Below are positions 25,890-35,941 of a DNA stretch of 64,000 bases, one piece after another. The notes under the pieces are model-generated. The model was not told the origin of the DNA. It saw only the letters and a program-made list of their open reading frames with translations, and did not search any database. The DNA comes from JASLMY01 sp965226475 (GTDB taxonomy: Bacteria > Pseudomonadota > Alphaproteobacteria > GCA-2731375), in the NCBI GenBank assembly GCA_965226475.1, contig CBDDDJ010000004.1, positions 744,001 through 808,000 on the forward strand. Reading direction: 5' to 3'. Numbering within the stretch: the stretch's first letter is position 1; every line of letters begins with the position of its first letter. Both the position numbers and the translations under genes were made by a program.

Positions 25890-27247
25890 CCCGCGCCGGG
25901 CCGGGCGAGATGCCACTCGGTCGCCGACTGGTAGGCGGCGCCCGCCCGCAGCAGCAACGGCTCCTGCCACCAGGCGGCCTCCAGCTGCAGGCCCACCGGC
26001 AAGCCGGCGGCGGAAAAGCCGCAGGGCACGGAGAGCCCCGGGATGGCGCCGAGGCCGCCCGCATAGGTGTTCCGCGTGGCATCGCGCGTCGCCTCCAGCA
26101 GGCTGCGGTCGTCGACCACCGGCGGCGGGTCGGCGGGCGTCGTCGGCGAGGCGATGATGTCGACCTGCTCGAAGACATCGGCCAGCGTCCGCCGCCAAGC
26201 CTCCCTGGCCCGCTGGGCGCCGGCGTAATCGACCGCCGTGTAGTTCTGGCCGGTGGTCATCCGCGCATGCACGTCCGGGCTGAAGCCGTCCGGCCGTGTG
26301 GCGAGGCGTTCGGCGTGGTGGGCACAGGCATCGGCGAAGATCATCAGGGTCGCGTGGACGTGGCATTCCTCCGCCCCCGGCACCTCGATGTGGACGAGCT
26401 TCGCCCCCTGGGCCTCGAGCACGCCGAGCGCCGCCCTCACCGGGGCGGCGATATCGTCGGGGACGTCGTCGAAATAGAAGTTCCGGGGTATGCCGACGCG
26501 GATGCCGGCGACGCCGTCGCCGAGGCGCGGGAGGAAATTCTCCAGCGGCCGGTCGGCCGAGATCGGGTCGCGCCGGTCCGGCCCGGCGATGACCGCCAGG
26601 ATTCGAGCCACGTCCTCCACGCATCTGGCCATGGGGCCGATGGTGTCGTAGGTGGCGCTGACCGGCGAGGCGCCGTGGTTCGGCACCCGCCCGACCGTCG
26701 GGCGCAGGCCGGAGACGCCACAGAAGGAGGCGGGCAGGCGGACCGAGCCGCCGGTGTCGGAGCCGAGCGCCCCCCGCACCAGATCGGCCGCCAGCGCGGC
26801 GCCGGAGCCGCCGCTGGAGCCGCCGGGCACGCGGTCCGTGTTCCAGGGATTGTGGCACTGGCCGGAGACGGGATTGACCGAGCGGATGCCGAAGCAGAGC
26901 TCGTGCAGGGTCGCCTTGCCGACCAGCACCGCGCCCGCCCGGCGCAGGCGCTGGACCACGGGGGCATCGTCGTTCGGCACGTGGTTCTCGTAGAAGGTGG
27001 AGCCGCTGGTGGTGCGCAGGCCCGCCGTCTGGATATTGTCCTTCACCGCCATCGGCATGCCGTGCAGCAGGCCCAGCCAGCGGCCCTCCCCGGCGGCCTT
27101 GTCGGCCGCGTCCGCCGCCTCGCGCGCCGTCTCCGGCGCCAAGGTGATGAAGGCGTTCAGCCGTTCACTTTCCGCCTCTATTCTGTCGAGCGAGCGTTCA
27201 AGCGCCTCGCGCGCGCCGCCTGTCATGGTCATCGCCATCCCCTCCAT
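25886..27247 (-). CDS. Amidase (amidase-signature family)
   Basis: The 453-residue protein carries the Ser-cisSer-Lys triad of amidase-signature enzymes: Lys in GMPMAVKDNIQTAG, the Gly/Ser motif VPGGSSGGSGAALA, and the nucleophile region ALGSDTGGSVRLPASF. This family hydrolyses carboxamides to acids and ammonia (indoleacetamide, aryl and fatty amides, Glu-tRNA amidation). The sequence does not resolve the substrate; no GatB/GatC genes are nearby, so a catabolic amidase is more likely than GatA. Several ATGs cluster at the start (27247, 27238, 27232, 27226). The gene is divergent from the GMC gene and overlaps the receiver gene by 4 bases. Confidence 0.88.
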   Translation of the reverse strand: MEGMAMTMTGGAREALERSLDRIEAESERLNAFITLAPETAREAADAADKAAGEGRWLGLLHGMPMAVKDNIQTAGLRTTSGSTFYENHVPNDDAPVVQRLRRAGAVLVGKATLHELCFGIRSVNPVSGQCHNPWNTDRVPGGSSGGSGAALAADLVRGALGSDTGGSVRLPASFCGVSGLRPTVGRVPNHGASPVSATYDTIGPMARCVEDVARILAVIAGPDRRDPISADRPLENFLPRLGDGVAGIRVGIPRNFYFDDVPDDIAAPVRAALGVLEAQGAKLVHIEVPGAEECHVHATLMIFADACAHHAERLATRPDGFSPDVHARMTTGQNYTAVDYAGAQRAREAWRRTLADVFEQVDIIASPTTPADPPPVVDDRSLLEATRDATRNTYAGGLGAIPGLSVPCGFSAAGLPVGLQLEAAWWQEPLLLRAGAAYQSATEWHLARPGAG

Positions 27248-27301
27248 GCTTCCGTCCTATGTTAGCATCGCCCGCTTGGGGCCTCGGGGGAAGAGCGGGC
27301 G
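27248..27301. promoter_or_regulatory. Divergent promoter region amidase/GMC oxidoreductase
   Basis: Only 54 bases separate the two divergent starts, so the two operons must share control sequences here or use promoters inside each other's 5' ends. I see no clear -35/-10 pair or operator. Confidence 0.4.
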
Positions 27302-28966
27302 ATGGCGGAGACGACCTACGACTATGTGATCGTCGGTTCGGGCTCGGCGGGCTCGACCTTGGCCGGCCGGCTCGGCGCCGACGCCAGCCTTCGCATCTGT
27401 GTCCTGGAGGCGGGCGGCACCGACTGGAACCCCTTGATCCACATCCCCTTCGGCACCGGCAAGCTGTTGCGTTCGAAGCTGCACGGCTGGGGCTACAACA
27501 CCGAGCCGGACCCGGAACTCGGCGGCAGGAGTACCTTCTGGCCGCGCGGGCGCGTGGTCGGCGGCTCCTCCTCCATCAATTCGATGCTCAATGTCCGAGG
27601 CCACCGGCTGGACTACGACACCTGGGCGCAGCTCGGGAACCGCGGCTGGTCCTATGCCGACGTGCTGCCCTATTTCCGCCGCGCCGAGGGGCACGATGAC
27701 CGGCGCGACGCTTTCCACGGTCGTGACGGGCCGCTCGGCGTCCGCCGCGGCGGCTTTGAAAACCCGCTCTACGGTGCCTTCCAGCGTGCCGGCGCCGAGG
27801 CCGGCCATCCGCCGACGGACGACTTCAACGGGGCGAGCCAAGAGGGCGTCGGGACCTACGACTTCACAATTCGCGGCGGCCGGCGGTGCAGCGCCGCCGT
27901 CGCCTACCTGCACCCGGCCCGGAAGCGCGGCAACGTCGAACTGATCACCGGCGCCCAGGCGACCCGGGTGCTGTTCGAGGACGGCCGGGCGGTCGGCGTC
28001 GAATATCTGAAGGGGGGAAGCCTTCGCGCCGTCGGCGCGCGCCGCGAGGTGGTGCTGGCGGGCGGCACGCTCAATTCGCCGCAGTTGCTGATGCTCTCGG
28101 GCATCGGCGATGGCGAGGCGCTCGGCGCGCACGGGATCGAAACACGGGTGCACCTCCCGGGTGTCGGCCGCAACCTGCAGGACCATGTCGACGTCATGGT
28201 CCACCACCTCTGCACCGAAAATGTGACCCTTCACAGCATGACTCGGTTCGACCGGGTCGCGGTCGCGATGCTGCGCGCCGGGCTCTTCGGCGCCGGCCCC
28301 GCCGCCACCTTCCCGGCCGAGGCCGGCGCCTTCCTCCGCACCCGGCCGGAGCTGGCGGCGCCGGATATCCAGCTGGTGCTGCTCCTGGGCCTGGGCACCA
28401 CGCGGATCCGCTGGCCGCTCGTCACCGCGCTTCGGGGCGATCCCCTGGAGCGGAAGGGCTTCACCTGCCGGGTCTGCGTGCTCAGGCCCGAAAGCCGGGG
28501 CGAGGTGCGGCTGGCCTCCGCCGATCCCCTGGCGCGGGTGAAGATCCAGGCCAATTACCTCGCAGCCGAGACCGACCGGGCGACCCTGGTGGCGGGCGTT
28601 CGGGTGGTGCGCGACTTTTTGGCCCAGCCCGCCTTCGACCGGTTCCGGGGGGCCGAGTTCGAGCCGGGACCCGGGATCGAGAGCGATCGCGAGATCGAGG
28701 CCTGGGTGCGGACGGCGGCGACGACGATCTACCACCCCGTCGGCACGGCCAAGATGGGCGGCGACGAGATGGCGGTGGTCGACGACCACCTCCGCGTGCG
28801 GGGCGTCGAGGGTCTGCGCGTGGTCGACGCCTCGATCATGCCGACGCTGATCGCCGGCAACACCAACGCGCCGACCATCATGATCGCCGAGAAGGCGGCC
28901 GACATGCTATTGGATCGCCCGGCGCTGGCGGCCGAAGACCCCGAAGCGCCGTCCGCCGCCGCCTGA
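27302..28966 (+). CDS. GMC-family FAD-dependent oxidoreductase (choline dehydrogenase-like)
   Basis: The 554-residue protein begins with the FAD dinucleotide-binding fold YVIVGSGSAGSTLAGRL and then VLEAGGTDW. It contains the first GMC signature (GRVVGGSSSINSMLNVRG), the second (GGTLNSPQLLMLSGIGDG) and the C-terminal catalytic His/Asn region TIYHPVGTAKMGG...IAGNTNAPTIMIAEKAAD. It oxidises a primary or secondary alcohol. It starts the plus-strand catabolic operon; the cysteine hydrolase follows after 12 bases. Confidence 0.92.
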   Translation: MAETTYDYVIVGSGSAGSTLAGRLGADASLRICVLEAGGTDWNPLIHIPFGTGKLLRSKLHGWGYNTEPDPELGGRSTFWPRGRVVGGSSSINSMLNVRGHRLDYDTWAQLGNRGWSYADVLPYFRRAEGHDDRRDAFHGRDGPLGVRRGGFENPLYGAFQRAGAEAGHPPTDDFNGASQEGVGTYDFTIRGGRRCSAAVAYLHPARKRGNVELITGAQATRVLFEDGRAVGVEYLKGGSLRAVGARREVVLAGGTLNSPQLLMLSGIGDGEALGAHGIETRVHLPGVGRNLQDHVDVMVHHLCTENVTLHSMTRFDRVAVAMLRAGLFGAGPAATFPAEAGAFLRTRPELAAPDIQLVLLLGLGTTRIRWPLVTALRGDPLERKGFTCRVCVLRPESRGEVRLASADPLARVKIQANYLAAETDRATLVAGVRVVRDFLAQPAFDRFRGAEFEPGPGIESDREIEAWVRTAATTIYHPVGTAKMGGDEMAVVDDHLRVRGVEGLRVVDASIMPTLIAGNTNAPTIMIAEKAADMLLDRPALAAEDPEAPSAAA

Positions 28967-28978
28967 AGGGAGGGGCCC

Positions 28979-29653
28979 ATGTCCGAGGAAATCGACGCCG
29001 CGCTGGAGACCGTCTTCGGCGCCAATTCCGAGCTTTACCAGGGGCGCGGTTTCCAGCGCCGCATCGGCTGGGGCAAGAAACCGGCGCTTCTGGTGATCGA
29101 CATGGCGAACGCCTGGACCCGGCCCGACCACGCCTTCTCGTGTACCGGCATGGAGGAGATCATACCGGCGCACGAGGCGCTGCTGGCCGCCTTCCGCGCC
29201 AAGGGCCTGCCGGTGATCTTCACCACCACGGCCTTCGAGGTGCTCGACGGCGCAATCACCGATGCCGGCCTCTGGCACCTGAAGATCCCGGCCGAGGTGC
29301 TGAGCGTCGACAGCCCGGCGGTCGCGATCGACGACCGCGTCCAGCCGGCCAAGGGCGAAATCGTCATCACCAAGAAACGGGCCAGCGCCTTCCACGGCAC
29401 GCCGGTCGCCGGCATGCTGCGGGCGGCGGGCGTCGACACGGTGGTGATCACCGGGGTCACCGCATCGGCCTGCGTGCGCAACTCGGCCGAGGACGCGATC
29501 GCCGACGGTTTCCGACCGATCGTGGTGCGCGAGGCGGTGGGCGACCGGATCGCCGGCGCCGTCGCCTGGAACCTGTTCGATATCGATGCCAAGTTCGGCG
29601 ACGTCGAGCCGCTGGAGGCCGTGCTCGACCACCTGCGCCGCAACGATTTTTGA
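28979..29653 (+). CDS. Isochorismatase-family cysteine hydrolase (N-carbamoylsarcosine amidohydrolase-like)
   Basis: The 224-residue protein has the triad Asp in LLVIDMANAW, Lys in VITKKRASAF and Cys in GVTASACVRNSAEDA. The RASAFHGT segment, the long N-terminal extension (about 30 residues before the first strand) and VREAVGDR fit the N-carbamoylsarcosine amidase branch, which releases ammonia and CO2 from N-carbamoyl compounds or hydrolyses maleamate and nicotinamide. GGGAGGGGCCC precedes the ATG. It lies between the GMC and dioxygenase genes, supporting C-N hydrolysis in the same pathway. Confidence 0.87.
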   Translation: MSEEIDAALETVFGANSELYQGRGFQRRIGWGKKPALLVIDMANAWTRPDHAFSCTGMEEIIPAHEALLAAFRAKGLPVIFTTTAFEVLDGAITDAGLWHLKIPAEVLSVDSPAVAIDDRVQPAKGEIVITKKRASAFHGTPVAGMLRAAGVDTVVITGVTASACVRNSAEDAIADGFRPIVVREAVGDRIAGAVAWNLFDIDAKFGDVEPLEAVLDHLRRNDF

Positions 29654-29669
29654 ACCGGGGAGAGGGCTC

Positions 29670-29729
29670 ATGAGCGTCGTGGATTCGCTTTTGTTTCCGG
29701 CCGGCCTGGTGCCTCGCCATTCATGGTGA
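29670..29729 (+). CDS. 19-codon ORF with strong ribosome binding site
   Basis: ATG at 29670 follows GGGGAGAGGGCTC, a strong Shine-Dalgarno sequence, and opens MSVVDSLLFPAGLVPRHSW before TGA at 29729. The dioxygenase alpha ATG lies 24 bases further on. It could be a leader peptide or the stump of a deleted gene. There is no homology evidence. Confidence 0.3.
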   Translation: MSVVDSLLFPAGLVPRHSW

Positions 29730-29753
29730 CCGACATGACAAGGAGACTTCCCC

Positions 29754-31088
29754 ATGAGCGCCGGTAACGGCCAGGCCAGCGGCTATTCGGCCTATGTCGA
29801 GGATCGACCGGGCCAGGGCATCTTCCGGGTCAATCGCGCCATCTACACCGAGGACGAGATCTTCGAGGAAGAGATGGCGCGGATCTTCGAACACAGCTGG
29901 CTCTATCTCTGTCACGAAAGCCAGGTGGCCGAGCACGGCGAATATTACGCCACCCACATCGGCCGCCAGCCGGTCTTCGTCATCCGCCGGAAGGATGGTG
30001 GCATCGGCGGCTTTCTCAATGCCTGCGCCCACCGGGGCGCGATCCTGACCAGGCGCAGGCGGGGCCGGGCCAGGACGCTCGCCTGCCGCTTCCACGGCTG
30101 GTGCTTCGATACGGAAGGCCGCTGCACCCACATCAAGAACGAGAAGGTCGGCTTCCCCGACGGCGGCGCGCGCGAACGTTACGGCCTGACGCCCTTGCCC
30201 CGCATCGCCAACTACAAGGGTTTCGTCTTCGGCGCCTTGCATGGCGATGCCGGGGAACTGGAAGACCATCTCGGCCAGGCCCCCTTCATCGATCTGATGG
30301 CGGAGCAATCGCCGGACGGCATGGAGGTGGTGGCGGGCCACCAGACCTATCTCATCCGCGGCAACTGGAAACTGCAGGCCGAGAACGGCGTGGACGGCTA
30401 TCACGTCGGCACGGTGCATCGGGTCTTCGCCGCCGCCGTCGCCAAGCGCGAGAGCCTGGCCGGCGATACGGGCGGCGTGGCGACGGACGCGGGTCGGATC
30501 GCCGGCCAGGGGCGGAACGGCTGCTATGACTTGGGTGGCGGGCACAATCTGGTCTGGGTCGAACGCGGCAAGCCGGAACTGGCGCCGCTATATGGTTCGC
30601 TCGCCAAACTGCGCGAGATGTACGACGAGGCGAAGATCGACTGGATGCTCCGGCGCGGGCGTAATTTGATGGTCTTCCCGAACCTGCTGTTGCTCGACCA
30701 GGCCTCGACACATATCCGGGTCTTCCGCCCCCTCGCCAAGGACCGCACCGAGGTTCGCGTCTACTGCATCGCGCCCAGGGGCGAGAGCCGGGACGCCCGC
30801 GCCCAACGTCTGCGCAAGTTCGAGGATTTCTTCATGGTCACCGGCATGGCGACGCCGGACGACCTGGCGGCGCTGGAGGACATCCAGTTCGGCGCGCGCG
30901 CCACGGGTGCGCGCTGGACCGATATGGAGCGCGGCATCACCGAGCGCCTCGCCGGCGCCGACAAATTCGCCGCCGACTTGGGCGCGACTCCGGCCACCAG
31001 CGCGGCGAGCTGGGACCACGAGACCCTCTACCACGGCTTCTTCCGCCGCTGGGCGGCGATGATGGACGGGGGGGCGGGTCCGCCATGA
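29754..31088 (+). CDS. Aromatic-ring-hydroxylating dioxygenase, large (alpha) subunit
   Basis: The 444-residue protein has a Rieske centre with CAHRG (Cys91, His93) and CRFHGW (Cys111, His114), followed by the catalytic-domain iron site NGVDGYHVGTVH (Asp214 bridge, His217, His222). This is the BenA/AntA/HcaE type of oxygenase. With its small subunit it inserts both atoms of O2 into an aromatic ring to give a cis-dihydrodiol, or performs angular attack with loss of an amino or carboxy group. AAGGAGACTTCCCC precedes the ATG. The required reductase and ferredoxin genes are not in the window. Confidence 0.92.
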   Translation: MSAGNGQASGYSAYVEDRPGQGIFRVNRAIYTEDEIFEEEMARIFEHSWLYLCHESQVAEHGEYYATHIGRQPVFVIRRKDGGIGGFLNACAHRGAILTRRRRGRARTLACRFHGWCFDTEGRCTHIKNEKVGFPDGGARERYGLTPLPRIANYKGFVFGALHGDAGELEDHLGQAPFIDLMAEQSPDGMEVVAGHQTYLIRGNWKLQAENGVDGYHVGTVHRVFAAAVAKRESLAGDTGGVATDAGRIAGQGRNGCYDLGGGHNLVWVERGKPELAPLYGSLAKLREMYDEAKIDWMLRRGRNLMVFPNLLLLDQASTHIRVFRPLAKDRTEVRVYCIAPRGESRDARAQRLRKFEDFFMVTGMATPDDLAALEDIQFGARATGARWTDMERGITERLAGADKFAADLGATPATSAASWDHETLYHGFFRRWAAMMDGGAGPP

Positions 31089-31579
31089 GCGTCGACGTCC
31101 AGCTGTTGGAGGAGGTCCGCGCCCTGTTGGCGCTGGAGGCCGACCTCCTCGACCGGCGGCGCTGGCGGGAGTGGCTGGAGCTCTACCTCGACGACTGCGT
31201 TTATTGGGTGCCGTCCTGGATCGACGAGGAGACCACGGGCGACGACCCGGAACTGCAAGTCAACATGATCTACATCGTCGGCAAGGCGGGACTCGAGGGC
31301 CGGATCCTCCGAATCGATTCGGGGGATGCCTATGCCGAAAGCCCCGCCTCGCGCACCAGCCATCTGGTGGAATCGATCCGTATCGCCAATTCCGACGCCG
31401 ATTGCGTCGACGTCTCGGCCAAGTTCCTGGCCCTTTCCTGCGATTCGCGTTGGGGCAAGAAGTTGCGGGGCGGCTGGTACGACTACCGCCTGATCCGGCG
31501 CGACGACCAACTGCGCATCGCCAAGAAGAAGATCACCCTGTTGGAGGACGTGATCGACGGCGCGGTCGATATTCAGTAG
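31085..31579 (+). CDS. Aromatic-ring-hydroxylating dioxygenase, small (beta) subunit
   Basis: The 164-residue protein matches the NTF2-like beta subunit: LLEEVRALLALEADLLDRRR, WLELYLDDCVYWVP, RILRIDSGDAYAESPASRTS and a C-terminal IAKKKITLLEDVID. Beta subunits stabilise the alpha3-beta3 hexamer and influence substrate choice. Its ATG overlaps the alpha stop (ATGA), so the two are translationally coupled. Confidence 0.9.
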   Translation: MSVDVQLLEEVRALLALEADLLDRRRWREWLELYLDDCVYWVPSWIDEETTGDDPELQVNMIYIVGKAGLEGRILRIDSGDAYAESPASRTSHLVESIRIANSDADCVDVSAKFLALSCDSRWGKKLRGGWYDYRLIRRDDQLRIAKKKITLLEDVIDGAVDIQ

Positions 31580-31728
31580 ATATAGCGGATGTTTTATTCA
31601 ATCCATACTAGATATGCGATTTTTGGACCCGACCGCAAAAATTTGGTAGGCTTCCGATGTCTCCGGGTCGTCACGCTCGGTGGCGTGGCCACGGTAGGCA
31701 ATGTCCGGCTCATGAGGGGAGGGCGGGG
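31580..31728. other. Spacer between dioxygenase and fatty-acid synthase genes
   Basis: About 150 bases, AT-rich at the start (TTTTATTCAATCCATACTAG), which would suit a promoter for the downstream gene. No clear hairpin terminator is visible. GAGGGGAGGGCGGGG precedes the next start. Confidence 0.35.
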
Positions 31729-32964
31729 ATGTTGTTGGCGCGTTTAGCGCGAGGTCTGGTGAAGGTCGGCACATTGACGCTGATCGACCAGAAAGGTCGT
31801 GCCCATGTGTTCCAGGGAGCCCGTCCAGGGCCCGAATGCACATTGAAAATCCACGACGCGGTCACCGCGCGTCGGCTGTTCTTCAATCCGAAACTCGCCT
31901 TCGGCGAGGCCTATATGGATGGTCGCCTGACGATCGGCGACGACGACATCTATGGTGCCCTCGCCTTCATGGGGAAGAACATGGGCTGGGGCGAGCCGGC
32001 CCATTGGATCTCGCGCCTTCCCGGCCACGTCGCGCGCCTGGCTCGGGCGCTGATTCAGCACAATCCGAAACCCAAGGCCCAGCGTAACGTCGCCCACCAT
32101 TACGACCTCTCGGGCGAGCTTTACGATCTCTTCCTCGATTCCGACCGACAGTACTCATGCGCCTATTTCCATTCGTCCGACGACGATATCGAGACCGCGC
32201 AGGCCAACAAGAAGCGTCACCTGGCGGCCAAGCTGCTGCTGGCGGACGGCCAGAAGATACTGGACATCGGCTGCGGTTGGGGTGGCCTCGCGCTGGAGCT
32301 GGCGAAGCAGGCCGACGTCGAGGTCACGGGCATCACGCTTTCGAGGGAACAGCTGGCCGTCGCCCGCCGCCGCGCCGAGGACGAGGGCCTGAAGAATCGC
32401 GTGCGCTTCGAGATGGTCGATTACCGGGAGATGACCGGCCGGTTCGACCGCATCGTCTCGGTCGGCATGTTCGAGCATGTTGGCCTGCCGCACTATCCCG
32501 CCTTCTTCTCCGCCGTCGGCGAACTGCTGGCGCCCGGCGGCCTCGCCGTCTTGCACACCATCGGCCGCGCCGACGGACCCGGTGCCACCAACCCCTGGAT
32601 CGACAAATACATCTTCCCCGGCGGCTATTCGCCGGCCCTCTCCGAAGTGGCGCCGATCATCGAGCGGCACGGCTTCTACATCACCGACGTGGAGGTGCTG
32701 CGCCTGCACTACGCGTTGACCCTCAAGGCCTGGCGGGCCCGCTTCAACGCCAATCGCCACAAGGTGCGCGAACTCTACGACGAGCGATTCTGCCGCATGT
32801 GGGAGATGTACCTGGCGGCGAGCGAGGTGGCCTTCCGCTATTCCGGCCACGTGAACTTCCAGATCCAGATCACCCGCGACCTGGCGGCAGTCCCGCTGAC
32901 CCGCGACTATATCGAGGACTCCAAGCGCCGGCGGACGAACAAACGCGGCAGCGCCGCCGCCTGA
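31729..32964 (+). CDS. cfa: Cyclopropane-fatty-acyl-phospholipid synthase family protein
   Basis: The 411-residue methyltransferase has the N-terminal lipid-binding domain (FGEAYMDGRLTIGDDDIYGA), HYDLSGELYDLFLDSDRQYS-CAYF (highly conserved CFA segment), SAM motif ILDIGCGWGGLALELA, GITLSREQL, RIVSVGMFEHVG and IFPGGYSP. CFA synthases methylenate the double bond of membrane phospholipid acyl chains with S-adenosylmethionine. The ATG at 31729 was chosen for its strong purine-rich site; an upstream in-frame ATG lacks one. It does not obviously belong to the dioxygenase pathway. Confidence 0.9.
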   Translation: MLLARLARGLVKVGTLTLIDQKGRAHVFQGARPGPECTLKIHDAVTARRLFFNPKLAFGEAYMDGRLTIGDDDIYGALAFMGKNMGWGEPAHWISRLPGHVARLARALIQHNPKPKAQRNVAHHYDLSGELYDLFLDSDRQYSCAYFHSSDDDIETAQANKKRHLAAKLLLADGQKILDIGCGWGGLALELAKQADVEVTGITLSREQLAVARRRAEDEGLKNRVRFEMVDYREMTGRFDRIVSVGMFEHVGLPHYPAFFSAVGELLAPGGLAVLHTIGRADGPGATNPWIDKYIFPGGYSPALSEVAPIIERHGFYITDVEVLRLHYALTLKAWRARFNANRHKVRELYDERFCRMWEMYLAASEVAFRYSGHVNFQIQITRDLAAVPLTRDYIEDSKRRRTNKRGSAAA

Positions 32965-33178
32965 TTGGGGTGATTCGCGTCCACCCTCCGCCGCCGCCGA
33001 GGCATGAGGATCGGGTCCCGGGCATTCGGCGAAAATCATTGTGGCAACAGCTTCGAACTTAAGCCGTCGCGGAGGCTGGGGAATTTGGATTTATCCACGC
33101 GCCGTCCACAGGACCCTGGCCCCCCGCTTGGAGGATTTCCCGCGACGGCGCGCCTGGCCGTGATAGGTTCCGCCTCCC

Positions 33179-34690
<1,512 letters not shown>

Positions 34691-34724
34691 GGCCGGCGCC
34701 GCGGGAACCAGAATCGGGGGCGCC

Positions 34725-35546
34725 ATGCCCGAGTTGCCGGAAGTCGAGACGGTGCGGCGCGGCCTGGAGGGCCCGCTGGTCGGCCGCCGCCTGACCCAGG
34801 TCGAGCAGCGCCGGCCCGATCTCCGCTGGCCCTTTCCGGTGAATTTCGCCGAACGCCTCACCGGCCGGAGGATCGAGCGGCTGGCCAGGCGCGGCAAGTT
34901 CATCCTGGCCCATCTCGACGACGGCCAGGTCTGGCTGATCCATCTCGGCATGTCGGGGCGGATGCACCTGAATGGCGCCGAGCGGCCCCGGGGCCGCCAC
35001 GACCACGTGGCGGTGACGACCGAGGACGGCACGGTCGTGGTCTACGAGGACCACCGCCGCTTCGGAATCATGGACCTCTTCCCCGGGACGGAGCTCGAGG
35101 GCCACCGCCTGCTGAAGCACCTGGGGCCGGAGCCGCTTTCCAACCGGTTCGACGGACCGACGCTTTCCGCCCGGCTTCGGGGCAAGCGGACGCCGATCAA
35201 GGCGGCGCTCCTCGACCAGAAGGTCGTCGCCGGTCTCGGCAACATCTATGTCTCGGAAGCGCTGCACCGGGCGGGCATCTCGCCCCGCCGGCTGGCCTCG
35301 GCCGTCGCGGGCGCGCGGGCCGAGCGGCTGGCGCCGGCGATCCGCGACGTTTTGCGGGCGGCGATCGACGCCGGCGGGTCGAGTTTGCGGGACTATGTCC
35401 AGGCGAACGGGGAGCTCGGTTATTTTCAGCACAGCTGGCGGGTCTACGACCGGGCGGGCGCGGCGTGCCGGAACTGCGGCGAGCCCATCCGCAAGATCGT
35501 GCAGTCGGGCCGCGCCACCTATTTCTGCGGCGCCTGCCAGCGATGA
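34725..35546 (+). CDS. mutM: Formamidopyrimidine-DNA glycosylase (Fpg/MutM)
   Basis: The start must be at 34725 because the catalytic nucleophile is Pro2 of MPELPEVETVRRGL. The 273-residue protein shows the HLGMSGRM loop and the helix-two-turn-helix (LLDQKVVAGLGNIYVSEALH). The C-terminal zinc finger has CRNC and CGAC flanking QSGRATYF, which carries the lesion-binding Arg. It removes 8-oxoguanine and formamidopyrimidines. The next ORF's ATG overlaps its stop. Confidence 0.95.
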   Translation: MPELPEVETVRRGLEGPLVGRRLTQVEQRRPDLRWPFPVNFAERLTGRRIERLARRGKFILAHLDDGQVWLIHLGMSGRMHLNGAERPRGRHDHVAVTTEDGTVVVYEDHRRFGIMDLFPGTELEGHRLLKHLGPEPLSNRFDGPTLSARLRGKRTPIKAALLDQKVVAGLGNIYVSEALHRAGISPRRLASAVAGARAERLAPAIRDVLRAAIDAGGSSLRDYVQANGELGYFQHSWRVYDRAGAACRNCGEPIRKIVQSGRATYFCGACQR

Positions 35547-35896
35547 AGGCCGGGCTCGCCATTGCCGTCGGCCTGCTGGGGATGCTCGGTCCCGCCGCCG
35601 CCGCCGGCTATCTGGCCGACGTGCCCGACCTGCCGCTGATGGAGGGCTTCGCCGAACAGGCCGATGGCCGACTGCTGTTCGACAAGCCGGAAGGCCGCAT
35701 CGTCGCCGTGCGCGCCGAGGGCCGGCCGACCCCGGCCGAGGTGCGCGCCTTCTATGGCGAGGCCCTGCCGGCGCTCGGCTGGCGGCCGGGGACCGCCGGC
35801 GCCTGGCTCCGCGAGGGCGAACGGCTGACCATCACGTCCGAACGTCGGGGCGGAATCACCGAAATCCGCTTTTCCCTCGGCCCCGAGACGCGGTAA
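35543..35896 (+). CDS. Small secreted protein of unknown function
   Basis: The 117-residue protein starts at the ATGA overlapping the mutM stop. A signal peptide is clear (MKAGLAIAVGLLGMLGPAAA, probable cleavage after AAA), followed by a compact mature domain: DVPDLPLMEGFAEQADGRLL, AEVRAFYGEALPALGWRPG. The last part resembles small periplasmic proteins found next to mutM or enoyl-CoA hydratase genes in alphaproteobacteria. No function is assigned. Confidence 0.75.
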   Translation: MKAGLAIAVGLLGMLGPAAAAGYLADVPDLPLMEGFAEQADGRLLFDKPEGRIVAVRAEGRPTPAEVRAFYGEALPALGWRPGTAGAWLREGERLTITSERRGGITEIRFSLGPETR

Positions 35897-35941
35897 AGAG
35901 CGGCCAACGAAGCTTGTCCGAGACACGAGAGGACTTCCCCC

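Noticed and set aside
25886..27247. GatA (Glu-tRNA amidotransferase A)
   Set aside because: No gatB or gatC nearby, and the gene lies in a catabolic operon coupled to a receiver; a stand-alone amidase fits better.
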